A DNA stretch of 64,000 bases from JANMDU01 sp031375105 (GCA_031375105.1 JANMHJ010000046.1:1-64000), one strand, 5' to 3'; shown: positions 1-8,801, counted from the first letter of the stretch. Translations and numbers: made by a program. Notes: a model not told the origin generated them from the sequence alone.

Positions 1-267
1 GCTGAGTGTCAAGGCTTTCATGAAAGCGGCGTTAGGTGTGCGCGTCTTTGCAGGAGCAGCTTTTTTCGCAGCTACCTTCTTAGCAGGAGCAGCTTTCTTC
101 GCTGGAGCAGCCTTCTTCGCAGGCGCTGCTTTTTTGGCAGGTGCCTTCTTTGCTGCTGCTTTTTTAGCAGGGGCAGCTTTCTTGGCTGGTGCGGCTTTTT
201 TTGCCGGTGCTTTTGCGGGTGCTTTCTTCGCAGCGGGTTTCGCTGCTGCTTTCTTTGCAGTTGCCAT
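1..267 (-). CDS. SWIB-type histone H1-like DNA-binding protein (N-terminal part, runs off left edge)
   Basis: Reads leftwards from an ATG at 267 and is open to the window edge, giving 89 codons. After MATAKKAAAK comes a low-complexity tail of AKKAP/AKKAA repeats (residues about 4-75), then TRTPNAAFMKALTLS, which is how the SWIB/MDM2 domain begins in Burkholderiales proteins of this type. Such proteins bind DNA through the Lys/Ala/Pro tail, like histone H1 or HctB, and are thought to be nucleoid-associated; the SWIB domain itself lies outside the window. An AGGA sits about 9 bases upstream of the ATG. The plus-strand frame over the same bases (Ala/Phe/Gly-rich) is an antisense shadow. Family call fairly sure; function inferred. 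Confidence 0.8.
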   Translation of the reverse strand, partial: MATAKKAAAKPAAKKAPAKAPAKKAAPAKKAAPAKKAAAKKAPAKKAAPAKKAAPAKKAAPAKKVAAKKAAPAKTRTPNAAFMKALTLS

Positions 268-441
268 GATTGAGGATCCTTATAGAGTTAATTAACTTGT
301 CCTCCAATGATTGCCTTGCAGCTTTCACTCTCAGACAGAGCGGATGCTACTGTAAAAATAGCAATTTCTCCAGTGAAAAATGCATTTTTACGTGAGGAAA
401 TACGCGAATCTTCCTCTGAAAACAAGAAAAAAGTGTTGCGC

Positions 442-1165
442 TCACTTTTTCGGAGCATCAGAGGATGCCTTTTTAAGCTGCGCCTCGAAGAGCTTCAACA
501 CCCGGAAAAGAATTCTGCTGCAGACCAAGCACTCATTTTTTTGCACCACGCCATCGCCCAAACACCCTCCCAAAAACAGCGCAATTACCGGGGACGCTTT
601 GGCACAACACGTTAGCAGTGCGGGCGAGGCATCTGCCAATAAAAGCAGATGTGCACTGAACGCAACCTGCCAGCCAAACAACACGAGATAGCCCCAAACG
701 CGCAGATCTCGTACGTTCAGTTAGCAAGAATTTTTTTCACCTAACGCGAGAGAAAGAAGCAGTAACACCGCGCCGCTACACAACATTTCACTGGCAAAGC
801 CGAGTGGCCTAGGCGCGAATGGTAGCCAGGTGGTTTGCAAGACCAAGTCGATCAAACAAGACAGCGTTGAGCCAAACATCGCCAGCAAATTCACGCTGGA
901 GGCCTTGAAATTTCTGCCCTGCAAGAGAAAAATCACGCCATGCCAACTGATCAGCATGCCCACAATTTTGAGCCATGTGAGTCGTTGGCCATATGCCAAA
1001 CCGATCAGCGCCACGCTGATCGACACGATGGCTGTGAAGGTGGCAATCAGCCCCGTGCCAATGGTTTGCGGGGCCACGTCCACCAGAACCATGCCTGCTT
1101 GCGAGCACTCGCGTGCCAGTGATGAGGGCGTTGTGCCGATACCACGCTTGCTGCATCGGCTGCTT
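442..1165 (-). pseudogene. EamA/DMT-family transporter pseudogene, broken into three frames
   Basis: The minus strand carries pieces of one EamA (drug/metabolite transporter) protein in different frames. A piece near 1100-1165 reads GTRVLAS. The longest piece, 1092 to 721, reads VAPQTIGTGLIATFTAIV, then YGQRLTWLKIVGMLISWHG and GFASEMLCSGAVLLLLSLALGE, and stops at 721. The C-terminal part lies in another frame below 684 (LFGWQVAFSAHLLLLADASPAL, ASPVIALFLGGCLG). Together they cover most of the ten-helix fold but no frame is intact. At least two frameshifts, near 1095 and 685-725, plus a lost N-terminus make this a decayed gene. What it exported cannot be told. Confidence 0.7.
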
Positions 1166-1267
1166 GCTTTTTATGGACCACCAAGATGCATGACTGTCAT
1201 GCCACTGACACATCCATTTCATAGCATCTGGGCAGAAATTTATCTTCAATCAAGCTGTGAAACATCT

Positions 1268-3481
1268 ATGAAACTGTCTTTGCTTAAATCTGCTGTTGCG
1301 GCATCTGTCGTCGCCCTTTTGGTCGGCTGTGGTGGCTCTGATCCTGCGCCCAGCAGCGGTGGCTCCTTGGCATTTGCCACACCGACTGTCGCTTTCAAAG
1401 ATGCCCAAAGCAGCTTTGAGCTGGCCAATTACAGCTTGGCGGGCCGATACAGCTTGCCAGTGGGCACCGGCGTGAATCTCTTGGCCGAAGAGGCATCGGC
1501 TGTGGCTTACAACAAAGACACAGACACGCTTTTTATCCTCGGTGATGCTGGCACCGCGATTGTGCAAGTGACCAAACAAGGTGTGCTGATTGACTCCATG
1601 ACCTTGGCACGCGATGCAGCCAAGCCGCAGGGCACGTATTTCTACGATCCTGAAGGCTTGGCTTACCTTGGCGGTGGCAAATTCGTCCTCGTGGAAGAGC
1701 GTTATCGACAGGTCAACGAATTCACCTACACACCCAACACCACCATGCCGGCCAACACGCTTACAGCCACAGAAGTGCGCACAGTCAAGCTGGGTACCAC
1801 AATTGGCAACATCGGCATTGAAGGCATCTCCTACGATCCAATGACCAATGGCTACATCGCCGTCAAAGAATCGGGCCCATCAGGCGTGTTTCAAACGACG
1901 ATCAACTTTGCCGCCAGCACCGCATCCAACGGCTCTGCCACGGCTGTCGATTCAGTCAATCTCTTTGATCCGACGCTCACGGGTTTAACGGCTCTCAATG
2001 ATGTGTTTTCAATGTCAAATATTTTGACAACGACAGCGCCCGATTACAGCCATATCATGATCTTGAGCGCACCTGATGGCAAGATCGTGAAGATGGATCG
2101 CACAGGGCGGCGCATCGGCACACTCGTTGTGGGCAGCACAGCGCAAAACGAAGGCATGACGATGGATGCCAGCGGCAACATTTATGTGGTGAGCGAGCAA
2201 GGTGGCGGCGCTGGCCGGCCTGAGCTGCTTGTTTACACGCCCACGGTGAGCAAAAACTCTGTAGGTGTGGGCAGCAATGTGTATGTGACATTCAACCAAA
2301 CCATTGTTGCTGGCACGGGCAGCATCACACTGAGCAATGGCGCAGGCGATGTACGCTCCATCCCGATTGGCGATACCGCGCAAGTCAAGATCAGCGGCAA
2401 CACATTGATGATTGATCCGGCCACTGATTTGCTGGCAGGCAGCGTCTACAGCATCACCTACCCCGCTGGCATTCTCAAAGATGCTGCGGGCAACGCATCA
2501 CCCGCCCTAGCCAGCGCCACGCTGCTCAATTTCACCACCACCGGCAATGCGGATACCACCGCACCTTTGCTCACCAGCAGCAGCCCGGCAGACGATGCCA
2601 TGGGTGTGGCGAGCAGCCGCATTGTGCTGACGTTTAACGAAGCTGTGACAGCCAGTGTGGGCAATATTTCGATCAACCACGGCACAGATTCACGCATCAT
2701 CAGCGTGACCGATGCAGCGCAAGTGATCTTCTTGGGCAACACCGTGAGCATCGTGCCCAGCACGGATTTGCTTCGCAATGCCGCCTATCATGTGCAAATC
2801 GCTGCTGGTGCGATCAGAGACACAGCCGGCAATGCATTTGCAGGTATCACGAGTACAACGGCATTGAATTTCACGACGGCTGCGCCCACACCACCTGTAG
2901 CCCCGACATTGCTCATCAGTGAAGCCAACACGAACGCCGTTGGCGGTGATTTTTTTGAACTTTACAACTACGGCACAGCAGCCATTGACTTGACCGGCTA
3001 CAAGTGGGTAGACGAAGCTGCATCCTTTTCTTTGTCGACAGCAGGCACATTCCCCAGTGTGAGCATTCCAGCTGGCGGTCGTTTGGTGATCAACAGCGCG
3101 GCAACCGACACAGTTTTCAGAAGCTCATGGGGTTTGGATGCGTCTGTGCCTGTGTTAGCGCTGGCTGGGCCTGGCGTTGGAGCAGGCGATGCATTCGTCT
3201 TGTTCAATGCCAGCGGCAGAGTTGTCGCGGCAATTAATTTCAAAGCCACCAGTCTGACCGCCAGCGACGCTACAGTGATCGCTCCTGCCACTGCTGCCGC
3301 TGGAGCCACCTTCACAGGCGGCCTGCATGCTGGCGCAGCATTTGGCGCAAACCAAGTCGCCTCTGCGGTATGGGATGGTGTTTCGACCAGCGCACCAGCT
3401 TACAAAGCGGCAGCGGTAGGTGTTTTGAATGGTTTTGCACAGCCAGCCGTACCGCTTGCTGTGGGCTCACCTGGACGCTAA
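1268..3481 (+). CDS. SdiA-regulated-type beta-propeller lipoprotein with two Ig-like (Big_5) and a lamin-tail domain
   Basis: 737 residues from the ATG at 1268; the open frame extends further upstream, but a lipoprotein signal starts here (lipobox LVGC, Cys21). Residues about 45-320 look like the SdiA-regulated/esterase-like propeller domain: SAVAYNKDTDTLFILGD, DPEGLAYLGGGKFVLVEERY, GIEGISYDP, NEGMTMDASGNIYVVSE. Then follow two bacterial Ig-like modules (about 324-425 and 425-537), each with VxVTFN/IVLTFNEAV, a Y-x-I/V-x-x-x-A-G-x-x-x-D-x-A-G-N motif and a closing LNFTT. From about 545 there is a lamin-tail domain (LLISEANTNAVGGDFFELYN, GGRLVIN). Probably anchored in the outer membrane or exposed at the surface. 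Ligand or substrate unknown. Stand-alone gene. Confidence 0.75.
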   Translation: MKLSLLKSAVAASVVALLVGCGGSDPAPSSGGSLAFATPTVAFKDAQSSFELANYSLAGRYSLPVGTGVNLLAEEASAVAYNKDTDTLFILGDAGTAIVQVTKQGVLIDSMTLARDAAKPQGTYFYDPEGLAYLGGGKFVLVEERYRQVNEFTYTPNTTMPANTLTATEVRTVKLGTTIGNIGIEGISYDPMTNGYIAVKESGPSGVFQTTINFAASTASNGSATAVDSVNLFDPTLTGLTALNDVFSMSNILTTTAPDYSHIMILSAPDGKIVKMDRTGRRIGTLVVGSTAQNEGMTMDASGNIYVVSEQGGGAGRPELLVYTPTVSKNSVGVGSNVYVTFNQTIVAGTGSITLSNGAGDVRSIPIGDTAQVKISGNTLMIDPATDLLAGSVYSITYPAGILKDAAGNASPALASATLLNFTTTGNADTTAPLLTSSSPADDAMGVASSRIVLTFNEAVTASVGNISINHGTDSRIISVTDAAQVIFLGNTVSIVPSTDLLRNAAYHVQIAAGAIRDTAGNAFAGITSTTALNFTTAAPTPPVAPTLLISEANTNAVGGDFFELYNYGTAAIDLTGYKWVDEAASFSLSTAGTFPSVSIPAGGRLVINSAATDTVFRSSWGLDASVPVLALAGPGVGAGDAFVLFNASGRVVAAINFKATSLTASDATVIAPATAAAGATFTGGLHAGAAFGANQVASAVWDGVSTSAPAYKAAAVGVLNGFAQPAVPLAVGSPGR

Positions 3482-3518
3482 ATCCGATCGATGCGCTGCG
3501 TTGTGATTGAACCGTTGT

Positions 3519-4202
3519 TTATTGCTTGAGCAACTCGGCCTTTGGCGGCAGCGTGAATTTGAAGCTGCTGTCTGGCAGGCTGGGGTTGATTTGCATCGCA
3601 TTGAAATGGATTACGCTGCGTTGACCAAAGCTGTCTGTGATGTCGAGCTGCTGGAGGGCTTCGCCTTTGAAGCCGATGCGCACGATTTGTAAGGTGCTGT
3701 CGGCTGATTTTGGCTTTGCGCTGACCCAAACGAGGCCGTCTTTTTCGGGTGCATTCTCCAGTGTGAATTCGTTGCGCAGAGCTGATAGCTCTGTGGCGGA
3801 GGCGATCAAGGCGGCAGGGGTGTTGGCAAACGCAGCGGATTGTTTGCGCTGCGAGGCTTGGTTCAAGTCTGCGTCGTAGATCCACAGGCTCACGCCATCG
3901 GCCAAAATAAGTTGCTCGAAGGGCTTTTTATATTGGAATTTGAACTTACCGGGGCGTTGAAATTCAAAGCTACCGCTGGAATTTTTCATACGTGGCGCTT
4001 CACCAGACGGCTGCCCTGTTGCGGTGTTGGCTCTTGCAGGCGAGGTGACGGTCTGCGTGAACTCGGATTTCCCAGATTTCACGGTTTTGACGAAATTCTC
4101 TAGGCTTTCCAAGCCATTTCGCGCATCTGCCGGCATAGATACTGCATGGTATGCTATCAATAGTGTAGCGACAAAGACGGTGTGAAGATGTTTCATCGGC
4201 AC
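3519..4202 (-). CDS. lolA: Outer-membrane lipoprotein carrier protein LolA
   Basis: 227 residues. LolA is the periplasmic chaperone that takes lipoproteins from LolCDE and delivers them to LolB at the outer membrane. Family signatures are present: LENFVKTVKSGKSEFTQTV, GSFEFQRPGKFKFQYKKPFEQLILADG, LWIYDADLNQ and the hydrophobic C-terminal strands (FGQRSVIHFNAM, FKFTLPPKAELL). It starts one base before the stop of ftsK, and ftsK-lolA is a classic operon order. The start may be the Met at codon 3. Oddity: a copy of the dispersed repeat at 4127-4169 encodes residues about 12-26 (TLLIAYHAVSMPADA), so it forms the hydrophobic core and end of the signal peptide. Confidence 0.93.
   Translation of the reverse strand: MPMKHLHTVFVATLLIAYHAVSMPADARNGLESLENFVKTVKSGKSEFTQTVTSPARANTATGQPSGEAPRMKNSSGSFEFQRPGKFKFQYKKPFEQLILADGVSLWIYDADLNQASQRKQSAAFANTPAALIASATELSALRNEFTLENAPEKDGLVWVSAKPKSADSTLQIVRIGFKGEALQQLDITDSFGQRSVIHFNAMQINPSLPDSSFKFTLPPKAELLKQ
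4127..4169 (-). repeat. Dispersed palindromic element, copy A (inside lolA)
   Basis: On the minus strand: GCTACACTATTGATAGC, then ATACCATGCAGTATCTATG and CCGG. It matches the element seen at 44811 and 23700 in order and spacing. Read in frame with lolA, where it encodes part of the signal peptide. Confidence 0.7.
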
Positions 4203-6569
4203 TTACTCGCTGCGCAATGGGACAAGAATCTCACGCTGCCCGCGCCCATTCATCGCCGTCACGAGACCAGATTTTTCCATAGCTTCGAGCAGATTTGCAG
4301 CTTTGTTGTAGCCGATTGATAAATGTCTTTGTACAAGCGAAATACTGGCTTTTTGATTTTTCAAAACGATCTCCACAGCTTTGTCATACAGCGGGTCTTT
4401 CTCTCCTGAAGCGCCGCCGCCTAAGTCAAGCGATAGACCGTCTTCATCGTCCACAGTTCCGCCCTCCAGCACGCCATCAATATAATTCGGCTCGCCTTGC
4501 GATTTGAGGTAAGCCACCACGCGATGCACTTCTTCATCGCTCACAAATGCGCCGTGCACGCGCACGGGAAAGCCTGTGCCCGACGGCATGTATAGCATGT
4601 CGCCCATGCCGAGCAGGGCTTCTGCGCCCATTTGATCGAGGATGGTGCGGCTGTCGATCTTGCTGGAGACTTGGAAGGCGATGCGCGTGGGGATGTTGGC
4701 TTTGATGAGGCCGGTAATCACATCCACGCTGGGGCGCTGTGTGGCCAAGATCAAATGGATGCCAGCAGCGCGCGCCTTCTGTGCAAGCCGAGCGATCAGC
4801 TCTTCAATCTTCTTGCCCACCACCATCATCAAATCAGCCAGCTCATCAATCACCACCACGATATGCGGCAATCTCTCCAGCGGCTCGGGGCTGTCTGGCG
4901 TGAGGCTAAACGGGTTGTAGATGAACTCTTCTCTCGCTTTGGCTTCGTCAATTTTCACGTTGTAGCCCGCGAGATTGCGCACACCAAGCTTGCTCATCAA
5001 TTTATAGCGCCGCTCCATCTCCATCACGCACCAGTTGAGGCCATGCGCAGCTTGCCGCATATCCGTGACCACTGGACAAAGCAAATGCGGAATGCCTTCA
5101 TACACGCTCATCTCTAGCATCTTTGGATCGATCAGCAGCAAGCGAACGTCGCGCGCTTCGGCTTTGTAGAGCAGGGATAGGATGGTCGCGTTAATGCCCA
5201 CTGATTTGCCGGAGCCTGTGGTGCCTGCCACCAAGCAATGCGGCATCTTGGCCAGATCAGCCACGACCGGATTGCCCACGATGTCTTTACCCAGGCCCAT
5301 GGTGAGCATGGATTTGGCATCGTTGTACACCTGCGAGCCTAAGATTTCAGACAAGCGAATCGTTTGGCGCTTGGCATTGGGCAACTCGAGCGCCATGAAG
5401 TTTTTGCCGGGGATCGTCTCGACCACGCGAATAGAAACGAGCGACAACGAGCGCGCCAAATCTTTCGCCAAGCCCACAATCTGCGAGCCCTTGACGCCTG
5501 TGGCCGGCTCAATTTCATAGCGCGTGATCACGGGGCCTGGCATCGCGGCCACCACCTGCACACTCACGCCAAAATCTTTGAGCTTTTTCTCGATCAAGCG
5601 GGAAGTCATCTCCAGTGTTTCGGGCGAGACAGTCTCCTGCCTCACGGCGGGTGCGCCGTCGAGCAAATCCACCTGCGGTAGCTTGCTGTCAGGCAGCTCC
5701 ACAAACAAGCCCTTTTGTCGCTCTTTGGCCACGCGCGTGCTGGTGGGCAAATCGACAAAGCTATCAGTGAGCACAGGCTCAATGCGCGGCGCTGGGGCTG
5801 GCGGCACGAAAAGGGGGGCAATATGCAACTCTTCGCTCTCAGCGCGCTCTACACTGACCGTCTCTTCGCGCTCACGAGCAGCTTGCGAACCGAAAGCCAA
5901 ATCTTGTTCGCGTTCCTTTTTCTCACGCCGACGATCCACGAAACCCAAGATGGCTGCCCCGAGACTTTCTGCCCAAATCACCCAAGAAAAGCGCAGCGCC
6001 CAAGCTGCGCCAAGCAGCCCTGAGCAAATAGCAATCAGGGCAGAGCCATTGAAGCCGAGCCATTTGCTAGAGGCCGCACCGACAAAATAACCCAACACGC
6101 CGCCCGCATGCCCGGGAAGCCGAGCCTCAAAGCGATACAGGCGTGTCCACTCCAGCGTGCAGCTTGCCACGAGCAACAGGACGAGGCCGATCCAAAACAG
6201 CATGCGCCGAGAGTTTGCAGGCGCATCGCTGCGCAGCCAAGCCGCGAGACCAGCAAGCCATGAGCGCACGCTGACAGCAACGAGCCACCAAACGGAGTAA
6301 CCAAACAAATAAAACGATGCATCCGAGATCCAAGCACCCATACGGCCACCCCAATTGCGTGTGGCCGAGCCAGCGCTGCCGCTGCCAGATGTTGACCATG
6401 CGACATCCCATCCCGAATGCGTGATCAATGCCAAGAGCCAAAAGACGATCGCTACACCGCCCAGGATCAAAGCCAGCTCTTGAGATATGCGCCGGGGCTT
6501 CAAACTGTCGCCAGAGGCTGTGCGCTGCGCATGGGTCTGAGCATGGAGGGTGTCAAGGGAATAAGTCAT
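4203..6569 (-). CDS. ftsK: DNA translocase FtsK
   Basis: 788 residues. FtsK is a hexameric septal ATPase that pumps chromosome ends across the division site and activates XerCD at dif. The N-terminal third (about 30-190) has four hydrophobic segments for the septal membrane anchor. The linker is short. The motor domain shows GTTGSGKS (about 450), VVIDELADLMM (about 575) and HLILATQRPSVDVITGLIKAN, and the last 65 residues form the gamma winged helix (ISLVQRHLSIGYNKAANLLEAME) that reads KOPS. Length is typical of the shorter beta-proteobacterial form. It is followed without spacing by lolA. Confidence 0.95.
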   Translation of the reverse strand: MTYSLDTLHAQTHAQRTASGDSLKPRRISQELALILGGVAIVFWLLALITHSGWDVAWSTSGSGSAGSATRNWGGRMGAWISDASFYLFGYSVWWLVAVSVRSWLAGLAAWLRSDAPANSRRMLFWIGLVLLLVASCTLEWTRLYRFEARLPGHAGGVLGYFVGAASSKWLGFNGSALIAICSGLLGAAWALRFSWVIWAESLGAAILGFVDRRREKKEREQDLAFGSQAAREREETVSVERAESEELHIAPLFVPPAPAPRIEPVLTDSFVDLPTSTRVAKERQKGLFVELPDSKLPQVDLLDGAPAVRQETVSPETLEMTSRLIEKKLKDFGVSVQVVAAMPGPVITRYEIEPATGVKGSQIVGLAKDLARSLSLVSIRVVETIPGKNFMALELPNAKRQTIRLSEILGSQVYNDAKSMLTMGLGKDIVGNPVVADLAKMPHCLVAGTTGSGKSVGINATILSLLYKAEARDVRLLLIDPKMLEMSVYEGIPHLLCPVVTDMRQAAHGLNWCVMEMERRYKLMSKLGVRNLAGYNVKIDEAKAREEFIYNPFSLTPDSPEPLERLPHIVVVIDELADLMMVVGKKIEELIARLAQKARAAGIHLILATQRPSVDVITGLIKANIPTRIAFQVSSKIDSRTILDQMGAEALLGMGDMLYMPSGTGFPVRVHGAFVSDEEVHRVVAYLKSQGEPNYIDGVLEGGTVDDEDGLSLDLGGGASGEKDPLYDKAVEIVLKNQKASISLVQRHLSIGYNKAANLLEAMEKSGLVTAMNGRGQREILVPLRSE

Positions 6570-6602
6570 CTATCAAAATGATAGCGCACTTCGGTGCAGA
6601 CG

Positions 6603-6635
6603 AAAAAACGGCTGCACTAAAAAGCGCAGCCGTTT
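6603..6635 (-). terminator. Rho-independent terminator after the crp-like gene
   Basis: Perfect 10-bp stem AAACGGCTGC/GCAGCCGTTT (6606-6615 with 6626-6635) around a 10-base loop. On the minus strand it is followed by a run of T (complement of 6603-6608). It lies 25 bases beyond the stop of the regulator at 6660. Confidence 0.85.
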
Positions 6636-6659
6636 GGGTGAAGCGGCAGATATCAGGTG

Positions 6660-7334
6660 TTACCCCAGCGTATTGAGGCGTTCCCGAATGAGGACAGCTC
6701 CAGAAGTTTGCGTTTCTATGAAGCCGCGCTCTTCCAAATCTTTCATCACACGGCTGACCATCTCGCGAGACGCACCCACCATTTTGGCCAAATCTTGACG
6801 TGAAACTTTGTCGCGAATGAAATGGTGGCCTTGCGCATCTAGCTCAGAGGCCTCCATCAGCGCCCGCGCGACACGGCCATACACATCCATGAGTGCGAGT
6901 GATTCGATTTTGCGGTCGGCGCTGCGCAGGCGCTGCACCAAGCCCTTCATCACCGCATAGGCCATGGAGGTGTTCTCGGGAAGGCAACGTGCAAACTCCA
7001 AGCGACCCAGCATCAGCACATCTGTTTGCACCTCGGCTCGCACGGTGGCCGAGTGCGGCTCGTTGTCAATCAAGCTCATCTCACCTATGTAGTCACCTGG
7101 TTGCATGTTGGCCAAGATCACCTCTCGGCCACGGCTGTCAGAGGTAAATACGCGGCAGCGACCAGTCAGGATGATGAACAATGCGTTGGATTTTTTGCCT
7201 TGTTCCACAATCAGCTCGCCACGTTTGAAGCGGCGTTTGATCACGGCCTCAGACACCGATTCTGCTTGCGTAGGTGTGAGCATCGCAAACAGCGGCACAC
7301 GCCGGATCAGTTCAAGATTTGACAACATCGACAT
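6660..7334 (-). CDS. Crp/Fnr-family transcriptional regulator
   Basis: 224 residues. The N-terminal cyclic-nucleotide-binding barrel (about 10-125) includes GELIVEQGKKSNALFIILTG and the cassette GEMSLIDNEPHSATVRA. A dimerisation helix follows, and then a winged helix-turn-helix (SRQDLAKMVGASREMVSRVM, about 175-195) whose recognition helix resembles that of E. coli CRP (R-E...R). In E. coli CRP an Arg-Ser pair in the cassette contacts the cAMP phosphate. Here it is His-Ser, so the ligand may not be cAMP. There is no Cys cluster as in Fnr. The gene is divergent from trxB across 210 bp and has its own terminator. Targets unknown. Confidence 0.85.
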   Translation of the reverse strand: MSMLSNLELIRRVPLFAMLTPTQAESVSEAVIKRRFKRGELIVEQGKKSNALFIILTGRCRVFTSDSRGREVILANMQPGDYIGEMSLIDNEPHSATVRAEVQTDVLMLGRLEFARCLPENTSMAYAVMKGLVQRLRSADRKIESLALMDVYGRVARALMEASELDAQGHHFIRDKVSRQDLAKMVGASREMVSRVMKDLEERGFIETQTSGAVLIRERLNTLG

Positions 7335-7544
7335 ATTTTTGCCTCTCTACAGATAGTTGCTTATTTTGTGAACACCGCATGGCAGAAAGCTGTTGCTGAG
7401 AATCTTGATTTTCATCATGCCGTGCAAACATGAGGCGAATCACAGGATAATCAGTGGCAGTTAACGCATCAGTGAAGCGCGACCTGAGCGACTGTACATC
7501 AAACGTGGCAAATTAGCCACAATATTTGCCCTTCAGAGCCCTCT
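7335..7544. promoter_or_regulatory. Divergent promoter region between the crp-like gene and trxB
   Basis: 210 bp holding both 5' ends. It contains a TGTGA half-site near 7367 and a TCACA near 7440, but they are too far apart to form one CRP box, so no operator can be assigned. No strong -10/-35 pair stands out. Confidence 0.4.
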
Positions 7545-8489
7545 ATGAAACACGCCAAAGTCCTTATTCTGGGTTCCGGCCCTGCCGGTTATACCGCTGC
7601 AGTGTATGCCGCCCGAGCTAATCTCAAGCCCGTTCTCATCACTGGAATGGCGCAGGGCGGGCAGCTCATGACCACTACGGAGGTCGACAACTGGCCTTCA
7701 GATGTCCATGGTGTGCAAGGCCCAGAGCTGATGCAACGCTTTTTGGAGCATGCGGAGCGCTTTAAGACAGAAATCATTTTTGATCACATCACCAAGGTGG
7801 ATTTTTCCAAGCGCCCGTTCACGCTCACCGGCGACAGCGTGAGTTATACCTGCGATAGCTTGATTCTCGCCACAGGCGCGTCGGCCAAATACCTGGGCCT
7901 CCCATCTGAGGAAGCCTTCATGGGCAAAGGTGTGAGCGGCTGCGCCACCTGCGATGGATTTTTCTACCGCGATGAAGTCTGCTGTGTGGTGGGTGGTGGG
8001 AATACAGCCGTTGAGGAGGCTTTGTATTTGTCTAACATTGCCAAAAAAGTTTATCTCGTCCACCGCCGAGATAAATTCAAATCCGAGGCGATCCTGATCG
8101 ACAAATTGATGGCGAAAGTAGCCGAAGGCAAAATTGAGCTCAAATTGTGGAACACGCTTGATGAGGTGCTCGGTGACGCCTCAGGTGTCACGGGTATTCG
8201 CTTGAAAAACACGCAAACCGGCGGATCGGAAGACATCACGCTCAAAGGCTGCTTCATCGCCATCGGGCATTCACCCAACACGCAAATCTTCGAGGGCCAG
8301 CTTGAGATGAAAGGCGGCTATATCGTCACCAAAACTGGGCTAGACGGCTTTGCCACACAGACCAGCGTGCCGGGTGTGTTTGCGGCAGGCGATGTGCAAG
8401 ACCATATTTATCGCCAAGCGATCACCAGTGCTGGCACAGGTTGCATGGCCGCGCTGGATGCGCAAAGATTTCTCGAGCAACAAGGCTGA
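7545..8489 (+). CDS. trxB: Thioredoxin reductase TrxB
   Basis: 314 residues, the usual length for the low-molecular-weight enzyme. It is an FAD flavoprotein that reduces thioredoxin with NADPH in the cytoplasm. Visible are the N-terminal FAD-binding GSGPAGYTAAVYAARA (about 10-25), the redox-active CATC (GVSGCATCDGFFYRD, about 135-140), the NADPH-binding GGGNTAVEEALYL (about 152-165) and the closing FAD motif PGVFAAGDVQDHIYRQAITSAGTGC. The gene is divergent from the crp-like regulator and lies just before the tRNA genes. Confidence 0.96.
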   Translation: MKHAKVLILGSGPAGYTAAVYAARANLKPVLITGMAQGGQLMTTTEVDNWPSDVHGVQGPELMQRFLEHAERFKTEIIFDHITKVDFSKRPFTLTGDSVSYTCDSLILATGASAKYLGLPSEEAFMGKGVSGCATCDGFFYRDEVCCVVGGGNTAVEEALYLSNIAKKVYLVHRRDKFKSEAILIDKLMAKVAEGKIELKLWNTLDEVLGDASGVTGIRLKNTQTGGSEDITLKGCFIAIGHSPNTQIFEGQLEMKGGYIVTKTGLDGFATQTSVPGVFAAGDVQDHIYRQAITSAGTGCMAALDAQRFLEQQG

Positions 8490-8522
8490 TTCACATCGGG
8501 TTGTTTGTCTTGAAAAAGTGGT

Positions 8523-8551
8523 CTGAAAAACACCATAAGCTGACATATAAT
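8523..8551 (+). promoter_or_regulatory. Sigma70-type promoter for tRNA-Pro
   Basis: A perfect TATAAT at 8546-8551, 17 bases after CTGAAA (8523-8528, a weak -35). The tRNA starts 10 bases after the -10 box, which leaves room for only a very short leader. Confidence 0.7.
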
Positions 8552-8561
8552 ATACGTCATT

Positions 8562-8638
8562 CGGAGTGTGGCGCAGTCTGGTAGCGCACCTGGTTTGGGA
8601 CCAGGGGGTCCAAGGTTCGAATCCTTGTACTCCGACCA
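8562..8638 (+). tRNA. tRNA-Pro (anticodon TGG)
   Basis: 77 nt cloverleaf with encoded CCA. The acceptor arm is CGGAGTG paired with TACTCCG (one G-U). The anticodon stem is CCTGG/CCAGG around the loop TTTGGGA, anticodon TGG. The T arm contains GGTTCGAATCC. Confidence 0.97.
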
Positions 8639-8667
8639 AGTTTCATGCAAACAAAGGTTTGCTTTTA

Positions 8668-8700
8668 ACGCCTCGCAGATTCCCGTTTGCGGGGCGTTTT
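8668..8700 (+). terminator. Rho-independent terminator between the two tRNA genes
   Basis: Ten-bp stem ACGCCTCGCA/TGCGGGGCGT (one T-G pair; arms 8668-8677 and 8688-8697) followed by TTT. It ends the tRNA-Pro transcript, so tRNA-Arg probably relies on readthrough or on a promoter overlapping this hairpin. Confidence 0.7.
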
Positions 8701-8724
8701 ACGTTGAGTCAAAGCCTTTTATGA

Positions 8725-8801
8725 CTGTCCGTAGCTCAGTTGGATAGAGCAACAGCCTTCTAAGCTGTGGGTCGGGGGTTCGATCCCCTCCGGGCAGGCC
8801 A
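8725..8801 (+). tRNA. tRNA-Arg (anticodon TCT)
   Basis: 77 nt with encoded CCA. The acceptor arm CTGTCCG pairs with CGGGCAG. The D arm is GCTCAGTTGGATAGAGC. The anticodon stem is ACAGC/GCTGT with loop CTTCTAA, anticodon TCT. The T arm is GGGGGTTCGATCCCC. It reads rare AGA/AGG Arg codons. Confidence 0.96.

Noticed and set aside
20..295. Plus-strand Ala/Phe/Gly-rich open frame
   Set aside because: It is the antisense shadow of the AKKAP tail of the minus-strand histone-like gene.
6572..6609. ATCAAAATGATAGCGCACT upstream of ftsK, like the start of the repeat
   Set aside because: Only the inverted repeat and a few core bases match; too little to count as a copy.
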